Assembly (NCBI RefSeq): GCF_033958435.1
Contig: NC_134138.1
Location: 273,273,798-273,337,797 of the forward strand
Length of the DNA stretch: 64,000 nt
From: Carettochelys insculpta
Lineage: Eukaryota > Chordata > Testudines > Carettochelyidae
Direction: 5' to 3'
Shown: positions 12,901-22,851 of the stretch, one piece after another
How the letters are laid out: every line of letters starts with the position of its first letter
How positions within the stretch are numbered: position 1 is the stretch's first letter
Position numbers and translations under genes: made by a program
Notes under the pieces: generated by a model
What the model saw: the letters and a program-made list of their open reading frames with translations, nothing else
What the model was told of the DNA's origin: nothing
The model's database searches: none

Positions 12901-15411
12901 CCAAGCCGATACTTGTAGTGTCATATGAAGCAGAAAATTGCCACTGGAGCTCCTCAAGGAAGCAAAATGCCATGATGGTTGGGTAAGTACTGGAGCAGAT
13001 CCCCATGCAGGCGATATCCCCAGCAGAATGAAAACTGAAAAGAAAATGATCATTTAAAATCACAGTGACAAGGTAAAAGAGTTATACTGCACATCAACAT
13101 TCAACACAGTGTTAAATATTTTTATCTTGGCTGCATTAGTTGAGAAAGAGTATTGAAGAAAAACATATTGTTTTCATCCCAACAGTAGCTGCGTTTATAG
13201 AAAATATGCCAATCTCTGTACACAGCAGCTGTTTCTAACTAGCCATTTATTTTTAGCCTTTATCCCCCCATAGCTGTTTATGGTCCCTTCTGTACAAAGG
13301 GCACTATATTTAACGCAATCACTGCTGGCAATGCCACAGATTGAGCATAACATGAAATTCATGCCTTGTAACATTGGCTTTGAAGGAAAACCAATTAAAA
13401 CTCTAATCTCTTTTTTCAACTCATTCACAGTTCAAAGCCCCTCTCTGCACCACAAACAGTTATACACATACAATCACTTATAGCACAGGTATGTGGTGCT
13501 GTTCTGAGGGGATGTATTTTGGGTGGCTGTGGAATCTCCATCATTGGACATATTTAAAATCAGGTTACATAAACATCTTTCAGGGATGACCTAGAACAGA
13601 TGGTACTTGGTCCTGCCATTAGTGCAGGGGACACGACTGGATGACCTCTCAAGGTCCCTTCCATTTCTACTATTCCATGTTAGCCTGTAGGCTTTACAAA
13701 ATAAACTGCTGTGCATGAAAGTGAGAAAGCATTTGTCTGTTTAAAAAAAAAAAAAATCACATCCCCAATTTCTCACCCATAATTTTTAAGACCAAACCAT
13801 CTACAGTTATGTTTTGTGAGGAAGCATTTCTTGAACTTGAGAGGGATTTTTTTTTTGTTTTTCCGGTCTTATTAAACTGCTACATATCTAACTGCAGCCC
13901 ATTTGTGCATGTTGGGAAATATTTGTTTGGAAGGGTTGTGGGACTCCATTGGCAGGAGTCTCACCAACTCTTCTACCACAAGGAGGATTTTTCAGCTGTG
14001 TCTAAGAAGGTTGTGCAAAACTGCCACACAAACACAAAAAAAAAAAAAAAAAAGTCCACTGTTTTAAGTAAAAGCCAAAAAGACCTGCTCACAGTGTGAT
14101 TCCTGATTCTAGGAAGCACCCACATTTGTACATAAAATTGGCATTATTTTTAAAATGTGAATTTTCAACATGCGACTCTTGCTATGTTAGGTAGGAACTG
14201 AAAGGCCGCAGTGCAAAACAAAACACTGGATAATCACGTGTCTCATCCAAGAATACTGGTAGCAGTTCAAAATTCAGATACATGGAGCGGGATTTTCATA
14301 AGTGCCTAGAGGAGATGGGCACACAAAACCTGTCCCAGTGGAGGAAGTGTAATGAAAAAAGAAACATGGATCATTATATAAACTAAGAAAACAACAGAAC
14401 TAATAAAACAGAACAGAATCTTGTAATATGTGGTCAAGACTAAGATCCCTGAAGTATTATTTCTCAGATGTGGGAATTCACCAGTGGGGATCACTTGCAT
14501 GGGTCTGACATACTTATTCAGCCATAATGAAGATGTTTTCTCCCTCCTGTGGGTTATGCTCTCTACAGAGACCAAACAGCCATCAAATGCCATCTTTCAT
14601 TCACAATGACCCGGGCTGGGTCTTAAGCCTCAGAAAAAAGTAGCTTCCCATGAGTCAATGGGAAGCAAAATTTGCTTCCCAACAGGCTTCAGAGATCTTG
14701 CAGACCAAGCTAAGAGGGATGAGGGGGAAAAAAGCTGAAGCCTTATTAAAACCACTTTAAAATCTAATTTAAGAGTATACTCTGGCAGGATTATTTTATT
14801 AAAAGACTGCCATTTTAAACATACAATTTAAAGCTACTGCAACTGACAACTGCCAATGAGGAATCTGAGATTAGAGAGAAAACTCATCTGAATGTTATAT
14901 GGCTGTTTTAGACATGCTTTATACAGAATTTCATTCCCCTAAAGAAGAGAGAACACAAACTTGAAACAGAGAGAGGAGAGAAAAAGAGATGCAGGTTGGA
15001 AGCAAAAACATAGGAGGAAATTAGTAATGGAAGTTTGTAAAATGTAATTCAAACAAACACTCATTTTTCACCTAATATTGAAAATTCATGTTATACCTAT
15101 AAACATATGTTCAAGATGCCTTTATAATATGTAAAAAGCTACACCTGGTAGCCAACACCTGAAGTTAAATTAATCCCAGAAAGATGATCAATTCTGTGAA
15201 ATTAAGACCAAGTGAACCTGGCATCTTACTGTATGCTGAAGCCATGTCCTGTTGCTGTGCCTCGATCAGGATACTGTGCCAGAATTAATGATAATGCCTT
15301 CAGTCTCTTTCTGCATTCCAGAAAGTCCTTGTTGAGATGAAAATCTGTGGAGGCTGAAAGTGGAAGTCCGTCCCTCACCCTCACCACACAGGCAAAAAGG
15401 ATCATGGACAT
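2078..15411 (-). CDS. SEC22C: SEC22C, 5' part of gene (coding exons 1-4 of the ORF; 3' end off window)
   Basis: SEC22C is a Sec22-family, longin-domain membrane protein of the ER that takes part in ER-to-Golgi vesicle traffic. Four minus-strand exons join in phase (182+164+180+119 coding bases = 645 = 215 codons) and have GT/AG introns. The joined product starts [20 protein letters not shown] and runs through the longin fold (about residues 1-115), a linker containing [10 protein letters not shown] and MVNGHT, and then a first hydrophobic segment, [17 protein letters not shown]. Known vertebrate SEC22C is about 303 residues, so roughly 88 C-terminal residues (further membrane segments) are missing; they should lie left of base 1, since I saw no matching exon in 1-2077. 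The introns are filled with repeats. No frameshift or stop is visible, so the gene looks functional. Confidence 0.95.
2725..3720. repeat. Unclassified repeat-like block in intron
   Basis: Begins near GGGGTACAGCTACACTACAG (2733-2752), which resembles Harbinger-type ends in this window, and is more GC-rich than its flanks. Two opposite ORFs cover 2868-3312 (minus frame 122 codons, plus frame 92 codons). I recognise neither protein. Probably an old transposon fragment. Confidence 0.3.
3721..5640. other. SEC22C intron, nothing recognised
   Basis: AT-rich intronic sequence with an 18-base A run near 4711-4728. The plus ORF at 5283-5561 (92 codons) has no recognisable motif. No exon is supported. 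Confidence 0.5.
5700..5990. repeat. Imperfect C-rich minisatellite
   Basis: About seven diverged copies of a unit like ‘ccagagccaggcacccccag…cccactctaacccaatc’. It lies in a longer block (about 5645-6180) that begins with hAT-like wording (CGGTGCTCAGCAACC). Long ORFs here are by-products of the repeat. Confidence 0.6.
6400..6838 (+). mobile_element. CR1 LINE 3' end
   Basis: The frame 6414-6647 contains [20 protein letters not shown], the C-terminal end of CR1 ORF2, followed by the usual 3' end ‘ggtctgacccagtatggccattcttat’ split here over 6808-6838. 5'-truncated copy. Confidence 0.85.
6955..6986. repeat. (AC)16 microsatellite
   Basis: Perfect dinucleotide run followed by a short C run. Confidence 0.98.
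6987..8415. other. SEC22C intron, nothing recognised
   Basis: AT-rich sequence with only short chance ORFs (for example 7458-7649, 8019-8279 minus). Confidence 0.5.
8420..9390. mobile_element. Nested repeat block (outer MITE split by a hAT-like piece and a CR1)
   Basis: The outer ends are inverted: left ‘ggccataccaagttcacag’ (from 8420) and right ‘ccatgaatttggtaggacc’ (to about 9379). Inside lie a hAT-like segment ending ‘gtctgagaaacgctgg’ (about 8530-8943), related to 19029-19320, and the CR1 copy at 9019-9351. The order of insertion (CR1 last) is inferred. Confidence 0.5.
9019..9351 (+). mobile_element. CR1 LINE 3' end
   Basis: The frame 9058-9261 includes [20 protein letters not shown] and [19 protein letters not shown], the C-terminus of CR1 ORF2, followed by the CR1 3' region and the terminal ‘attctatga’ repeats (about 9340-9351). 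Well preserved, so fairly recent. Confidence 0.93.
9391..10889. other. SEC22C intron; one GC-rich patch
   Basis: Mostly AT-rich. A C/T-rich patch at about 10300-10720 carries opposing ORFs (10251-10652 plus, 10371-10784 minus) with no recognisable domain. A short duplicated ‘ttacagtgtttg’ stretch lies near 9768-9805. No exon is supported apart from the one starting at 10890. Confidence 0.45.
10890..11069 (-). CDS. SEC22C: SEC22C exon: linker after the longin domain
   Basis: This 180-bp exon is flanked by a polypyrimidine tract plus AG (above 11069) and a GTAAGT donor (below 10890). With the split Asp codon it reads [20 protein letters not shown] and then [20 protein letters not shown], ending EIHMGS. 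It corresponds to the known SIIQKVKWHFNYVSSSQ…NGHT part of SEC22C. Phases are 1 in and 1 out, consistent with both neighbours. Confidence 0.95.
11232..11280. repeat. (GGACAC)8 hexamer tandem repeat
   Basis: Eight perfect copies of GGACAC (49 bases with the trailing G) in an intron of SEC22C. Likely length-variable between individuals. Confidence 0.97.
11281..12225. other. SEC22C intron, nothing recognised
   Basis: AT-rich; the plus ORF at 11870-12073 has no recognisable motif. Confidence 0.5.
12228..12366 (-). mobile_element. Old tRNA-derived SINE
   Basis: The minus strand reads an A box TAGCACAGTGG near 12350 and, about 45 bases on, a B-box-like AGTTCAGATCC near 12300. Spacing and order fit an RNA polymerase III promoter from a tRNA-like SINE. 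The family is not identified, and it is too diverged for a functional tRNA gene. Confidence 0.5.
12871..13034 (-). CDS. SEC22C: SEC22C exon: second half of longin domain
   Basis: A 164-bp exon with a strong TTTTCTTTTCAG acceptor and a GTTTGT donor. It reads [20 protein letters not shown], then [20 protein letters not shown] and RPYAFLEF, matching the second half of the SEC22C longin domain (AICS…MAFCFLETLWWEFTASYDTT…RPYAFLEF in human). The split codons at both ends join to the neighbouring exons. The donor lacks the usual A at +3 (GTTTGT), so it is somewhat weak. Confidence 0.95.
13521..13680 (+). mobile_element. CR1 LINE 3' fragment
   Basis: Begins ‘gtggaatctccatcattgga’ and runs through ‘tacttggtcctgccatt’ to ‘cccttcca’, the standard CR1 3' end; diverged and 5'-truncated. 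Confidence 0.85.
13681..15229. other. SEC22C intron, nothing recognised
   Basis: AT-rich with A runs at 13744-13757 and 14036-14053. No exon is supported; ORFs such as 14306-14593 (minus) are without recognisable motifs. Confidence 0.5.
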
Positions 15412-15439
15412 CCTCCACGAGAGTATTCATGAGGACAAC
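15230..15439 (-). CDS. SEC22C: SEC22C exon with the start codon (first half of longin domain)
   Basis: The exon runs from a TTTATTTCCAG acceptor (above 15439) to a GTAAGA donor (below 15230). Translation starts at the ATG whose A pairs with 15411, giving [20 protein letters not shown] and ending GHGFSI plus two bases of a His codon. It matches the known start [24 protein letters not shown]. The start has A at -3. Bases 15412-15439 are 5' untranslated, so at least one more 5' exon lies upstream, probably in the CpG island near 21 kb. Confidence 0.95.
15266..15430 (-). other. Overlapping upstream ORF in SEC22C exon
   Basis: An ATG at 15430-15428 lies 19 bases upstream of the SEC22C start in another frame. 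It opens a 54-codon reading frame ([20 protein letters not shown]…) that runs past the SEC22C start and stops at 15266. Its context is poor (C at -3, A at +4), while the SEC22C start has A at -3, so leaky scanning is plausible. A regulatory role is inference; coding by chance overlap is equally possible. Confidence 0.45.
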
Positions 15440-16125
15440 CTGGAAATAAATGTGTAAAATTGAGACTACATCCATTCAACCTAATATGCAAAGATCTATT
15501 GCATCAGAGCATAGATTTAACTCTTTCACCACTGCTTCTCAACAATATTTTATGTACTACTACCATCCTTTAAAAGGCAATTTAAAAAGTTGTTTAATAT
15601 TTTTGCTCTTTCAAATTGGAAAGGACCCTTTTCTGCTTCTTGCTAATGCATAAGGACAGCCCTTTTACCCAGAAAGAATTCACTGATTTCTTCTCAGTGG
15701 ATTTTCACTTTAGAAGCATCAGGAACATGGGAAGAGATTTTTCAAAGACAAAAATCTCACTTGGACACCTAACTGCCACTGACTGGTTGTGACTTAAGGG
15801 CCCAAGGCACCGTATCTCCATTTTGTTTAAACAGCTTGCTTTAATGGAACAATAGAAATGTGCCATGTCATTCTTATTTTAAAATTAAGTGTATTTTTAG
15901 TATGCATCACGAGTAACAAGCATTAATAGATTTTAAACAATGATGTTACATTCATATTTGAATATACTGGGGGGGGTCTTGAGACTGCATTGTCCCAGGG
16001 CCCCACCTGCTCTTAATCCGCACCTAGAACTCTGAAGTAAACAAAGCAAGAACTACATGAGGTTGGCATGCTCTTAAAAAGAGAAAAATAATCAGCATTT
16101 GCTAAACTGGGTAACAGTACAAAAC
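15440..16125. other. SEC22C 5' intron, nothing recognised
   Basis: AT-rich intronic sequence between the start-codon exon and the Harbinger MITE at 16129. Confidence 0.5.
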
Positions 16126-16128
16126 TTG

Positions 16129-16462
16129 GGCTACGTCTACACTAGAAACATCTGTCGACAGAAGTTACTGCCAACAGGGAAATCCCAACAGACCCTCTCT
16201 CGATGGATTGCATCTACACGCAACTTCCTCTGTTGACAGAGGACTGCCAGACTGCACTGCCCTCTGGTGCCAGAAAGCAGAATGGCAGCTCTGCAAAGAG
16301 GGCTTCCCAGCAACCAGAAGTCCTCTCTGTCAACAGAAGTGTCTACACTGCACTTCTGATGACCATTGTTATGCCTCAAATTTGAGGGATAATACTGTCG
16401 AGACACATGCAGACTTCTTTTGACAGACTGCATCGACAAACCCCTCTAGTGTAGACATGGCC
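16129..16462. mobile_element. PIF/Harbinger-type MITE, TSD TTG
   Basis: Terminal inverted repeats GGCTACGTCTACACTAG (left) and CTAGTGTAGACATGGCC (right), with a TTG duplication at 16126-16128 and 16463-16465. Subterminal ‘gtcgacag’ words occur on both sides. Non-coding, 334 bp. Confidence 0.9.
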
Positions 16463-16465
16463 TTG

Positions 16466-17379
16466 CAGTTGAGCTTTTAAAATGGACAGTTAAAAAAAAA
16501 AATCATTAAAGTAATTAATGTTTCCTGACAGTTTTAGTGCTTATACTTACAATGCTGATCTTTAAAAAAAAAAAGAATGCAGACACACAGTAACTGTACT
16601 AACATCTATGTAACAAACATCCCCACTTTCCTAATAAGCAAGATACAGCATGAAACATCACACTGACCCTTTTTTTTTTTTTTTTAAAAAAACACTGATA
16701 TGAAAGAACAAACATGCCCAGACTTTAACCTACTAACGAAAGTTTGTTAGTTTAAAAGAAGTACAAATATTAGCATTGTTAACTATCAGGTAAGATCAGT
16801 ACCTCAAAACAGCTCTCAGTCACTGGAAACTATTGCTAACAGATTAAGATTAAATCAATCTAAAATTGTATTTCAGCATATACAAAATGAATAGTATGAA
16901 ATACAGCTGATGACACCTACTTACCCTCTTCTAATAAGAAGACCAAAGAGACGTTCAGTTAAATGGAAAGGCAACAAATTTAAAACCTAAAACAAAAATC
17001 CTTAAAATTAACCTGTACAATTCTTTGCTTCAACAAACCAATTTTGCAAGGATTTTAGGATTCAAGATTAGATGCCTGTGTTGATACCGAGAACACAGAT
17101 AGCAACATGACCTAGAATTAACTTTTTTGTCATTTCCAAAGGAACTGTGTACAACTTTAACACACCTACTTATGAGCAGAAGAGAGAGAGACTTACGCAT
17201 TCTTCACTGATTTGGGGTTTTGTTAGAAATCTAGTAGGAACTTGATTACAGGTCAGTGTTAATGTCACCCCATATTATGCAGGGCAAACCTTTAAAAGAT
17301 TTAACTCACAAGTTTGTTCCATGATTCCGTCATACAGAGAAGCCACCACTTGTCATTAAAACACTGAAATATTCAGACC
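16466..17379. other. SEC22C 5' intron, nothing recognised
   Basis: AT-rich with a T15/A tract near 16671-16690. No feature is supported. Confidence 0.5.
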
Positions 17380-17772
17380 CATAGTGGGCAGCCTGTGGCC
17401 CATCAGGGTTCTTTCTATGTGTGGCTCCTCAGACATTTCATTTATCAATGCCCACGCGCAGGGTTGCCAGATGCCACTAGTTTCCATCTATGTAGTTCCC
17501 CCCATACCCCATCAGTATTACTAATATTACATGCACATAAAGCAAGGTGCATGCTAACTACATGACTGTAAGAGCCATGAACTCTCTCTTCACCCAGGCA
17601 AAGTGCTGCTCCGGTTCAATCAGCACACCCAGCACATTCTAGGTACGCAAGCGCAGTTAGCAAAACTGCCCAATCCTGGGAGACTGTCTTGGTTACAACA
17701 ATCTCGCAACCCACTGAGGTGAAGGAGGGCCACTCAAGCGGCCCACTCACTAGCCTTGGTTGCCCAGCACTG
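17380..17772. mobile_element. hAT-type MITE
   Basis: Left CATAGTGGGCAGCCTGTGGC and right GGTTGCCCAGCACTG form inverted ends of the CAGTG…type seen in hAT elements. No clear 8-bp duplication was found, so the edges are approximate. Non-coding. Confidence 0.55.
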
Positions 17773-18185
17773 AGTTAGATGTACCAACATCTCCCCACAA
17801 AGCATGATCTCTCCACCTGCTCTGTGATTCAGACCAGCCTCAACATCCCATTCATTTTTCTGCTCCCACTTTTACCTGTGTTTGTTCCACGCTGTCCCAC
17901 AGACATAGAATGCCTTTTGAGAAACTTGTTTCCCAAGCCAGCTCCCTTTTGCTTGTTTAAATTATCAGGGCATGTGTTCACTTGCAGGTGACATGCTAAA
18001 GTTAGTTCTTGAGAGATTACTGGACTCATCAGGATGGGTATCTTCCTGAATACCTACATGATTACTACTTTAACCCTTGCCCTACCTCTCCTCTTCTCCA
18101 GTTTACTTCTCCATCTACGATCACTTGTCTGAATTTAAGCCCCAATCCAGCCACTGAATCTGTGTAATAGACCCTTGCACACATG

Positions 18186-18507
18186 GGCCGTTTCTACACT
18201 TGCCACTTTTGGCTAATAAATGGACCAAAATATGATAATGAGGCGTGGAGGCAAATTCCCCGTGCCTCATTATCACAAGGTCACATGATTTGGAGTGCTG
18301 CAGGAAGAAGGGGCCTCCGGAAGGACTTCCTTCCAAAGACCCCCCCGGGGGGGGCTGCGCTTCTAAACAGCATTTTGGAGTCCGGAAGAATGTCTTCCAA
18401 ACTCCAAATCACGTGACCTTGTGCCAATGAGGCACAGGGAATTGCCTCTGTGCCTCATTAGCATATTTCGAGCCATTTATTAGCAAGTGGCATGTGTAGA
18501 AACAGCC
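18186..18507. mobile_element. Foldback PIF/Harbinger-type MITE, TSD ATG
   Basis: Ends GGCCGTTTCTACAC and GTGTAGAAACAGCC with ATG on both sides (18183-18185, 18508-18510). Almost the whole 322 bp is an inverted repeat (‘taatgaggc…gcctcatta’, ‘tcacatgatttgga…ccaaatcacgtga’). Same family as 48555-49013. Confidence 0.9.
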
Positions 18508-19028
18508 ATGTAGAGCTTCACTGAAGCCAACCACACAGAGATCCAGTTTTGAAATTGAAGCCTAGTAACACAGCATTTCAAGGACGTTTTTACTGTTTCT
18601 GTTAAACACTGATCATACATTCTGGTACTCAGAATTAAGCACTAACATACTAACAGTATTTCATTTACAGCCCCCTCCATGATACTCTACTGAAAACTAT
18701 TAAATATTTTGGCAGGTCAGCTATAACAGCATTAGACTGGTCATAATTTCACACACTTTTTTTAAAGGGGCATTTCAATAGAGAAGGTGGGACTTATTTA
18801 AGAAACAAGATATATCAAATTGCAACACGAAGTACACTTGAACATCTAACAATACCCCAGAGATATTTTTTAAGATAAGGTTCAAAGACTAGAATTAGAC
18901 ATATATTGTAGCATTATTGCATCCCCTTCACAGGTACAGACCTACCTAATTATAAAAAACACGTCACAGACTGAAATCTGGTCTTGTGCGCTTTTCCCCC
19001 TATACTATACAGATTTCATGGGGGAGAC

Positions 19029-19430
19029 CAGCATTTCTCAAAATATGGGTCACAACCCAACACTGTAAGCAGCAATGCAGAAGTGTGGCAATACCATAGC
19101 ATGCCATCATTAATTCTGCACTGTTATGGATAGCACCATTGCCTTCAGAGCTGGGATCCCAAACAGCAACTGCTGCTGCTCTCCAGCTGCCCAGCTCTGA
19201 AGGCAATGCTGTCACCAAAGTAACAGTAATGCAGCCTCCCACACGATTACTCTGCAACCCCTCCACAACTCCTTTTTGGATCAGGACCCCTACAACTACA
19301 ATATCATAAAGTCTCAATCTGAGTAACTGAAATACAGTGATGCAATGTGTTATTTTTAAAATCCTAGGACTATGAAATTGACCAAAATGGTCCAGGATTT
19401 GGTAAGGCCCTATTCATGGCTAAATTAGAG
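19029..19430. mobile_element. hAT-like repeat followed by MITE end
   Basis: Starts CAGCATTTCTCAAAATATGG, a hAT-style end, and shares its interior with about 8735-8943 (‘cacaac/attcc/cttttt…tca’ segment). At 19375-19430 it ends in ‘aaattgaccaaaatgg’ and ‘atttggtaaggccct’, like the outer repeat at 8420-9390. Confidence 0.5.
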
Positions 19431-20154
19431 ATCTCATTTATAAAACAGGCCACACATTTTCCATTACACTTTTTTTTCATATTTTGCAGTTTAGAAAGAT
19501 ATAGCCACCCAAAAGGCTCTGCTCACAAATGAAGACAGCTGGTTTGCTGTCCTTTAAAAGATACTGTTTTTTCTTTTAAGCAAAAAAAAATTTACTTACT
19601 ATTGAAAAAGGGTGTTGTTTAATCAAAAGGATGGTTGGCAGCACTCAAGAAGCTAGAGTATCTTCACTCAAGCATCTGTTCTTCTCCATACTCATTTGAG
19701 TCACCTTTTCCCCCATTGGACGCTGCATTTAAGCCAATTTCAACCATACAATTTTGAGTTACTGAGCCAAGTTCTGCCCTCAACCACACCTATGCCACCC
19801 CACTGAGAACTGTAGGGGAGCTGGCAAAATTTACGTCAGTGCTCAGGAAAGATTTGGGGGAAAACTGAAGGTTTTTAGCTATGCATTTGATTAAAAGCTA
19901 TGTTTTACTATATATAATGCACCTTTGATTTCATTTTCAAATGGGCCAAACACACACAGCTCCTATTGACGGCAGAAGCAGCTGTGGGTGCCCAAAACCT
20001 CTACTAGCCTATTACGCACACAACAAAGGAAATAAGCATCTTCATCAGCATTTAACAGAGTTGCAGAACACATACTGATATTATCCTCAACAAATACAAA
20101 TAAATAAGCATGCGAGTGGAAACAGGAGTCAGGCTTTTGTCTTTTCTATGAAAT
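19431..20154. other. SEC22C 5' intron, nothing recognised
   Basis: AT-rich, no supported feature. Confidence 0.5.
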
Positions 20155-20255
20155 CACGTATCCTGAATGACAGAAAGATAGCCATGTTAATCTGTACTCT
20201 ATCAAAACAAAAAAAGCAGTCAGGTAGCACTTTAAAGACTAACAAAATGTATCAG
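20155..20255 (+). mobile_element. Penelope-tail-like repeat fragment
   Basis: Contains ‘gatagccatgttaatctgta’ then ‘agcactttaaagactaac’, the same words as the tails at 26400, 59075 and 61375. Confidence 0.6.
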
Positions 20256-20921
20256 TATTTAACGGTATGTAACAAAATGTATCATATGTAACAATGTATC
20301 CTGAGTGGACAGAATCACAGAACACTACAACTGTATTGCCCCTACCACACTAGAATAGCATTTTTTTCCCTTATGCTTTACCAATACCATTATACGTAGC
20401 ACAGTTGTAGTCTGACTGTCCCAGACTATTAGAGACACACGGTGGATGAGATAACATCTTTTATTGGCTCAGCTTCTGTCGGTGAGAGAGGCAAAACTTC
20501 CGAGGGCCACCCCTTTAGGCCCGGGAAAGGAACCCCCGCAGCCAGGCTGGCGCAGATTGTTTAGCACACAGCACACACGCACCACAAGGCCGGCGCTCTA
20601 GCGCCACGACGCTTTCAAACGCTGGCCGGGGAATGTAGAAACCCCCGCCGGATTTCCACTCCAGCGACGCTCCCCCACCCCCACCCCCACCCCCGGGGCC
20701 TTTACACACTCTGGGGACAATCCCGCACGAGCAGCCGCTTCCTGGAGCCCCCACTCGGCGCCCACAAAGGGAACCGTGGAGAGAACCAACACGCCGCACC
20801 TGAGAGCGGCGGGAGTGGGTCAAGGTCCATCCAGCCCAGCGTCCCCTCTGCCGACAGAGGCCAGTGCCGGGAGCAGAGGAGGGAATCGCCAAGGGACCCC
20901 GGCCCTCACACACCCACTCAC

Positions 20922-21190
20922 CTCCCCAGCCCCAGGAGCCTGCCAGCCCCGCCCCGCCCCCTCTAGGGCTCTCACCTTCGCCGCCGCGGGCCTATCCCAG
21001 CCACCCGCAGCCGGCAAGGGAGGCGGCCCCACAACAAACCCAGCCCCCACCCTTCCGCTCTCCTGCCGAGGCGGCGGCTAGAGAGGCCTCTCACCCCCGG
21101 GGCATGCCGGGAACGGCGGCGAGGCAGGAGCGCGCTCCTCGGGAGGCTCAGCTCTTAAAGGGCCAGGCGCTGCAGGGGCTCTGCTGAGCC
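20922..21190 (-). other. SEC22C: Candidate non-coding first exon of SEC22C
   Basis: On the minus strand a consensus donor (GGGGAG then GTGAGT) sits at the 20922/20921 boundary inside the CpG island. This would splice a 5' untranslated exon to the acceptor above 15439. A second possible donor (CGAAG then GTGAGA) lies at 20976/20975. The transcription start is a guess. Confidence is low without RNA data. Confidence 0.3.
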
Positions 21191-21269
21191 CGCAGCGCAG
21201 CGCAGCGCAGCGATGTGGGGCCGGGACTTCGCAGCCCCGGCGCGGATCCTCCCGCACCAACCGAGCCGT

Positions 21270-21500
21270 GGAGCGACTCCCAACGCCCCCCGTCCTTCCA
21301 CCCCCGCCCCCGGGGCCTGGCCTATGGGCCCATCTCCCCAGCCGACCCGCCGGGCCTGGCTCAGGTGCGCAACTCCCCCCAGTGCCCGGCCCAGACGCCC
21401 GACTCCCCCCCCATCCTTCCCCGGGGCCCGGCCCAGGTGCGCAGACCCCCCCCCCCCGTCCTTCCTCCGCCCCCGTGGCCTGGCCTAGGTGCCTTAGTCC
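21270..21500. repeat. C-rich imperfect minisatellite at island edge
   Basis: About four diverged copies of a unit containing ‘cccgccccc-ggggcctggcc’. This produces overlapping proline-rich ORFs on both strands that should not be read as genes. Confidence 0.6.
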
Positions 21501-21599
21501 CACCTCCCCCTCTCCACGGACTCCCCTTGAGCCTGGCTGAGGCACCTCACTCCCCCACCCTCTGTTCACGTGGGGGGCTGCCCCTGACTAAACCATGAG

Positions 21600-22150
21600 C
21601 CCACTGCAATTTACATTGGCCGAACTGGAGCGTCTGTGCCTAAGAGAATAAATGGACATAGATCAGACACCAGGAACGGTAATGTGCAGAAACCTGTGGG
21701 GGGGGGGGGCACGTCAGTCTCCCGGGACACCGAGTCACCGGTTTAAAAGGAGCAGTCCTAAAACAAAGGTCAAAAATCAGATGGAGGGAGACGTCTCTGA
21801 GCTGCAATTTATTTGCAAATTAGGCTCCATCAACCAAGGATTCAGCAGTGACTGGGAGTGGTTGGCCCCTTACAAAAGCAGCTCCTCTGTCCTGGTGTTA
21901 GACAATAGGCCACATCCCCCCCGTCTGATCTAACTTGTTTTTTCCTCTTTCCATGCATACTTCTGATAATGGGCCATTTCCACCCTGACTGCATAGACCT
22001 TGTCAGCTCTGGCCCTCCCTTTTAGTGGGATCCCACTCTTTAAATACCCCCACGCACACACTCATGCATCTGATGAAGTGGGTCTTTGTCCACAAAAGCT
22101 TGTGCTCCAAAATAGGTTAGTCTATAAGGTGCCACAGGACTTCTTGTTCT
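21600..22150 (+). mobile_element. Penelope-like element, 3' fragment with GIY-YIG remnant
   Basis: Bases from about 21609 read IYIGRTGASVPKRINGHRSD, matching the GIY-YIG endonuclease core of the element at 47.3-49.3 kb (IYIGQTGQCIHKRINGHKSD). After about 350 bases of diverged 3' region come the words ‘gcatctgatgaagtgggtct’ and ‘ctataaggtgccacaggact’ (22065-22145), the same tail as at 49165-49245. 5'-truncated next to the CpG island, with small frameshifts. Confidence 0.85.
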
Positions 22151-22849
22151 CTCCCTAGCACAGCACACTCTCTACTGCTGGTTCCCTATCAGGGCGGCCA
22201 TTCCTTCCCGCTCAGCCCTCATCAAATTGAAGGGACCCTGGCCCAGACTCTCTTACTATACTGTTCAAAAGGGGGTAACCCTGTATGTACCTAAGGCACT
22301 TAAGTCCCTTTGAATGACCGGCAGGTAGTGTAAGTATTTGTCCCAGTCCTGGGGATGTTGAGCCACAAAAGTCAGCAGTATCATTTTCAGGGTCCCATTA
22401 AATCTTGCCATCAGGTCATTGGATTGAGGGTAATGCAGTCAGGTGCCTAAATACAAATGAGGGCTGGGGCCAGGCTTCTTTAGGGTGACATTTTCCCCAT
22501 TCAGTCTCAACCCAGAGGTAAATTAATCTGGCAAGTCTGTAGCAATATCGGTTCAGTTGTTATTCGAGTTACATATGCATGAAAATACTGACACTTCCAT
22601 GTTGGTGGTATGTTCTCGTTGGACACTCCACAGAGATGAATCAAACATCACTGAAGATAGAAACATCACATGCACTTGGTCCACAGGTCACGACAAGATC
22701 TGAGAAATAAGCATGACTTGAATGAAAATTCATCTTAATTTTTTAAGCTGTATCCATCTGAAAAGACAAATTTCGTGCACACAAGATACAGTTTTGCATT
22801 CTGGACCGCTGGTGTGTTTAAAATTCTAGCAGCTCTCATACTTCAAATG
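22151..22849. other. Intergenic, nothing recognised
   Basis: Mixed sequence. ‘tggattgagggtaatgcagt’ (near 22420) hints at an old retroelement but no frame could be established. Confidence 0.4.
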
Positions 22850-22851
22850 TA

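Larger units (their letters stand above)
20490..21500. promoter_or_regulatory. CpG island, probable SEC22C promoter
   Basis: A GC- and CpG-rich block (for example 20571-20660, 20751-20830, 20985-21260) stands out from the AT-rich surroundings and lies upstream of the SEC22C coding exons on the minus strand. No obvious TATA box was seen. The right part grades into C-rich imperfect tandem sequence. In human the SEC22C promoter region also serves the plus-strand neighbour SS18L2, but I found no SS18L2 coding exon here. Confidence 0.7.

Noticed and set aside
20515..21598. Proline-rich ORFs of 100-163 codons on both strands
   Set aside because: Same reason: CpG island and C-rich tandem sequence.
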